A stretch of 8,532 nt of DNA from Panacagrimonas sp. (GTDB taxonomy: Bacteria > Pseudomonadota > Gammaproteobacteria > Nevskiales > Nevskiaceae), in the NCBI GenBank assembly GCA_021773655.1, contig JAJFJX010000097.1, positions 1 through 8,532 of the forward strand, in the 5' to 3' direction. Under the pieces are notes generated by a model. It saw nothing but the letters and a program-made list of their open reading frames with translations, had not been told where the DNA came from and searched no databases. This document shows, one piece after another, positions 8,293-8,532 of this stretch. The translations under genes were made by a program, and so were the position numbers. Every line of letters starts with the position of its first letter. The first letter of the stretch is position 1.

Positions 8293-8532
8293 TCAGGCCA
8301 GGAACAGGCTCGCCAGCCCGAGAAAAATGAAGAACCCCATGCTGTCCGTGGTGGCGGTGAGCAGGATGCTCGAACCCATCACCGGATCGCGCCCCAGACG
8401 CCGCAGCAGCACCGGCGCGCACACACCTACCGCGGCGGCCAGCAACAGATTGAGCAGCAGTGCAGCCGCGATCACCGCCCCTAGCCGCAGATTGTCGTAC
8501 AGCGCCCAGGTCACCGTGCCGAGCAGCGCGCC
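8293..8532 (-). CDS. mgtE: MgtE-type magnesium transporter, C-terminal part (5' end beyond window)
   Basis: The last 79 residues of an inner-membrane protein are visible, and the frame is open through the right edge of the window. Two hydrophobic helices are seen, one around the stretch LGAVIAAALLLNLLLAAAVG and one ending in GFFIFLGLASLFLA. The pattern RRLGRDP, then TATTDSMGFFIFLGLA at the extreme C-terminus matches the end of MgtE Mg2+ channels/transporters, where the Asp of the TTD motif in the last helix lines the ion pore. The cytoplasmic N-terminal and CBS domains that sense Mg2+ lie outside the window and cannot be checked. The GTG at 8514 is internal. It is on the same strand as mtnB, 94 bp upstream of it, with no evident functional link. 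Confidence 0.85.
   Translation of the reverse strand, partial: GALLGTVTWALYDNLRLGAVIAAALLLNLLLAAAVGVCAPVLLRRLGRDPVMGSSILLTATTDSMGFFIFLGLASLFLA

Overview
The window is about 8.5 kb of GC-rich bacterial chromosome, densely packed with genes that show a strong G/C third-position bias. Gene content and protein style suggest a gammaproteobacterium, possibly of the Xanthomonadales/Lysobacterales or a neighbouring order: an NTE-type patatin, a YrfG-like GMP/IMP nucleotidase, an mtnB-mtnD-mtnC cluster and MgtE. That placement is an inference from recalled family distribution, not from a search. I see no mobile element, CRISPR array, rRNA or tRNA.

Left part (1-3944): the 3' part of an NTE-family patatin phospholipase (+) converges on, and overlaps by 23 bp, a HAD-family GMP/IMP 5'-nucleotidase resembling YrfG (-). 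A 347-bp stretch with no convincing gene (1894-2240) follows, holding a probable promoter for the nucleotidase and a doubtful 84-codon frame. Next on + come a DUF374-type lysophospholipid acyltransferase-like protein and, behind its own probable extended -10 promoter, a 303-aa protein of unknown function with a complete ferritin-like diiron ligand set (E, ExxH, E, ExxH). A rho-independent terminator closes this side.

Middle (4068-6140): a 690-aa lipoprotein (-) of the metallophosphatase/5'-nucleotidase family. It has both the N-terminal metallophosphatase and the C-terminal nucleotidase domains but carries non-standard residues at two usual metal/active-site motifs.

Right part (6270-8532): a methionine salvage operon on the - strand, transcribed mtnB -> mtnD -> mtnC. 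It encodes the dehydratase, acireductone dioxygenase and enolase-phosphatase, three consecutive steps from methylthioribulose-1-phosphate to the keto acid precursor of methionine. mtnD and mtnC overlap by 4 bp (ATGA). mtnB has a candidate promoter so close to its ATG that its mRNA may be nearly leaderless, and a perfect inverted repeat lies just upstream. The window ends inside the 3' part of an MgtE-type magnesium transporter gene (-). The isomerase MtnA and the enzyme that forms methylthioribose-phosphate precursors are not in the window.

The window is mostly ordinary core metabolism. The least explained items are the orphan diiron protein, the atypical nucleotidase lipoprotein, the 1894-2240 gap and the regulatory layout upstream of mtnB. 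I do not see convincing evidence of a new multi-gene system.
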